From Candidatus Nanopelagicaceae bacterium (GTDB lineage: Bacteria; Actinomycetota; Actinomycetes; Nanopelagicales; Nanopelagicaceae): a stretch of DNA of 6,150 nt. Positions 5,022 through 6,150 of this stretch are shown here, one piece after another. The notes below the pieces were generated by a model that saw only the letters and a list, made by a program, of their open reading frames with translations, had not been told where the DNA came from and searched no databases. The stretch covers positions 1-6,150 of the forward strand of contig JALRDT010000020.1 of assembly GCA_023262125.1 (NCBI GenBank), in the 5' to 3' direction. How positions within the stretch are numbered: position 1 is the first letter of the stretch; every line of letters begins with the position of its first letter. A program made the position numbers and the translations under genes.

Positions 5022-5891
5022 CCAATTCCAAATGTGACTGGCGCTTGGCTTGATGGTGAAGATCCTGGTGATCGTAAATTCATACAAGTCGGCGATATTG
5101 CTCTGGAATCAGGCGATGTAATTTCCGATGTAACCATTGCATATCAATCTTGGGGCGAATTAAATTCCAATAAAGATAATGCGATTTTAGTAAATCATGC
5201 TTGGACCGGATGGTCTGATGTCGAAAGCTGGTGGCCAAATCAAGTTGGTCCTGGAAAACCATTGGATACCAACAAATATTTTGTAGTTTGCCCAAATGTA
5301 ATCGGCGGTTGCCAGGGTTCAACTGGTCCGGCTTCAATTGCGCCAGATGGAGAGTTTTACGGTTCTCGTTTTCCATCATTAACTATTCGCGACATGGTAA
5401 GCGCAGAAGTTGCTTTCACTGATGCACTTGGAATTAAGAAATATGTACTTGCTTGTGGACCTTCACTTGGCGGTATGCGCTCTTTAGAATGGGCGGTTCA
5501 ATATCCAGAGCGAATTGGTGGAATCTGCACGATTGGCAGTTCTGCTGTGGCAACTGGTGATCAAATTGGATCTGTTTCTATTCAAGTACATGCGATTAAA
5601 AGTGATCCAAACTTTAATAATGGTGACTATTACCAAAAAAAGAATGGCCCAGAAGTTGGCATGGGAATTGCCAGAAAAATTGCGCACCTTACCTTTAGGA
5701 CCGAAATTGAAAGCAGTTCAAACGCCTATGAAGCCCATCAAGCGGGTTTATTGGATAGACTTTGGAGATCATCTGCAATTTGGGGCGAAAGCGGAATTTC
5801 CCACCATGCATGGGGTGGTTTCCTGGGAATTGGATCAGGAGTTTTATCGCGAGAAATTGCCCTTGCTACAAATTTACCGGGCGGTGTTTAA
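5019..5891 (+). CDS. metX: Homoserine O-acetyltransferase, 3'-truncated at a junction
   Basis: MetX transfers an acetyl group from acetyl-CoA to homoserine, the first committed step of methionine synthesis by this route. Residues 1-231 are a clear alpha/beta-hydrolase-fold MetX: NHAWTG (59-64), PNVIGGCQGSTGP (92-104), FPSLTIRDMV (118-127), the nucleophile elbow CGPSLGGM with Ser149 (146-153), LEWAVQYPERI (156-166), DPNFNNGDYY (196-205) and ARKIAHLTFRTEIE (218-231). The elbow has Pro148 where Gly is usual. After about 5711 the frame stays open to a stop at 5889-5891, but the last 59 residues look nothing like MetX. The family is normally about 370 aa and has its catalytic Asp and His in the missing part. 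This copy as shown would be inactive; I infer the real gene is intact in the organism and the window is chimeric. Expression should be under the SAM-IV riboswitch. A homoserine succinyltransferase activity cannot be excluded. Confidence 0.85.
   Translation: MPIPNVTGAWLDGEDPGDRKFIQVGDIALESGDVISDVTIAYQSWGELNSNKDNAILVNHAWTGWSDVESWWPNQVGPGKPLDTNKYFVVCPNVIGGCQGSTGPASIAPDGEFYGSRFPSLTIRDMVSAEVAFTDALGIKKYVLACGPSLGGMRSLEWAVQYPERIGGICTIGSSAVATGDQIGSVSIQVHAIKSDPNFNNGDYYQKKNGPEVGMGIARKIAHLTFRTEIESSSNAYEAHQAGLLDRLWRSSAIWGESGISHHAWGGFLGIGSGVLSREIALATNLPGGV
5705..5735. other. Right chimeric junction inside metX
   Basis: MetX homology ends at about residue 231 (5711). Immediately after, the coding signal moves to the frame one base earlier, which reads as a natural protein end, and base composition shifts from A+T-rich toward balanced. 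The exact join is uncertain within these bases. Confidence 0.6.
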
Positions 5892-5904
5892 ACCGGCGAA
5901 ATAG
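5728..5904 (+). CDS. C-terminal end of an unrecognised protein, probably foreign to the core
   Basis: The frame ending in TAG at 5902-5904 encodes a plausible C-terminus: KPIKRVYWIDFGDHLQFGAK, then WELDQEFYREKLPLLQIYRAVFKPAK. Its composition is more natural for a protein than the metX frame over the same bases, which is full of Ser, Gly and His-Ala strings. An ATG at 5728 is in frame, so a 58-residue gene is formally possible, but no Shine-Dalgarno precedes it and the bases before it belong to metX. I take it as the tail of a larger gene whose start is lost at the junction. The stop directly abuts the stop of the opposite gene. I do not recognise the family. Confidence 0.45.
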   Translation: MKPIKRVYWIDFGDHLQFGAKAEFPTMHGVVSWELDQEFYREKLPLLQIYRAVFKPAK

Positions 5905-6150
5905 TTACATGTAGCCATTGTTCACCAGATAGCGCGACAGGTCTTGTGCTTCGGTGATCATGCCAGTACTGATTTGGGCGTTTCGGTTGTCTACCACGGT
6001 GATCACGGTAAAGTTGTGTGAGGTGGCCCCATAAGCCGTGCAGCGCGCAATCATGGATCCATTGGGTAGATAGAAAGTAATCTCGTTTTGAATGGTGCCG
6101 TTGATGGCCTGCTTGAACTGGTTGAAGGTCCCAATGACTTGGCCGTCTTG
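5905..6150 (-). CDS. C-terminal fragment of an unrecognised protein; runs off the right edge
   Basis: Eighty-one codons plus TAA are open on the minus strand from the window edge to the stop at 5907-5905. The product includes GQVIGTFNQFKQAI, EITFYLPNGSMIARCTAYG, HNFTVITVVDNRNAQI and ends DLSRYLVNNGYM. Beta-strand-like alternation and many Asn, Thr and Gln residues suggest a beta-rich fold, but I do not recognise a family. Codons use more G and C at third positions than the core genes (ATC, ACC, GGC), matching the neighbouring plus-strand tail. The start is outside the window. It is convergent with, and directly abuts, the gene ending at 5904. Confidence 0.6.
   Translation of the reverse strand, partial: QDGQVIGTFNQFKQAINGTIQNEITFYLPNGSMIARCTAYGATSHNFTVITVVDNRNAQISTGMITEAQDLSRYLVNNGYM

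Noticed and set aside
4696..5087. Short open frames on both strands covering the ATPase 3' end, riboswitch and metX start
   Set aside because: They run through a structured RNA element and have no recognisable content.
5712..5891. Last 59 codons of the metX frame as a genuine MetX C-terminus
   Set aside because: They lack the expected family sequence and catalytic Asp/His, while the neighbouring frame to 5904 reads like a natural protein end.
1..6150. Search for a novel defence system, CRISPR array, insertion sequence, tRNA or rRNA
   Set aside because: No repeat-spacer pattern, transposase motif, terminal repeat, tRNA-like fold or nuclease/toxin motif was seen. The core is ordinary transport and biosynthesis; the odd edges are best explained as chimeric joins.

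Overview
The core of the window (about 265-5710) looks like a low-G+C actinobacterial genome, most likely a planktonic freshwater lineage of the acI/Nanopelagicales kind. This is inferred from three things: a riboswitch of the actinobacterial SAM-IV class, a DUF4192 protein, and a NUDIX protein with an N-terminus of actinobacterial style, all in A+T-rich DNA with tight gene spacing. Species cannot be named from sequence alone.

Both ends look grafted. On the minus strand, a NUDIX hydrolase starts at 488 and is normal through its Nudix box. Near 240-280 it then runs, in frame, into G+C-rich sequence that reads as a piece of a glutamate synthase large subunit. On the right, metX is normal up to about 5711 and then loses its family identity. 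Different genes take over: the 3' end of a plus-strand gene (stop at 5904) and, convergent and directly abutting, the 3' end of a minus-strand gene (stop at 5905). I read both junctions as probable assembly or amplification chimeras; recombination in vivo is less likely.

Layout from left to right: GltB-like fragment/NUDIX (minus); a divergent intergenic region; a secreted PKD-like protein (551-1237); a DUF4192 protein (1275-2267) whose start codon lies in an 11-bp perfect inverted repeat; a strong terminator (2291-2333); a polar amino-acid ABC importer made of lipoprotein, permease and ATPase (2391-4880); a SAM-IV riboswitch (4894-5003); and metX with a TTG start (5019).

The three ABC genes form one uptake unit. 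A terminator-like hairpin sits at the 5' end of the permease frame, and permease and ATPase overlap by 4 nt. metX appears to have its own promoter and to be repressed by S-adenosylmethionine, probably at translation, because the aptamer's predicted 3' pseudoknot strand ends 2 nt before the Shine-Dalgarno. I found no CRISPR array, tRNA, rRNA, insertion sequence or defence locus. The most notable items are the riboswitch layout, the inverted repeat over the DUF4192 start, possible leaderless promoters, and the two junctions.
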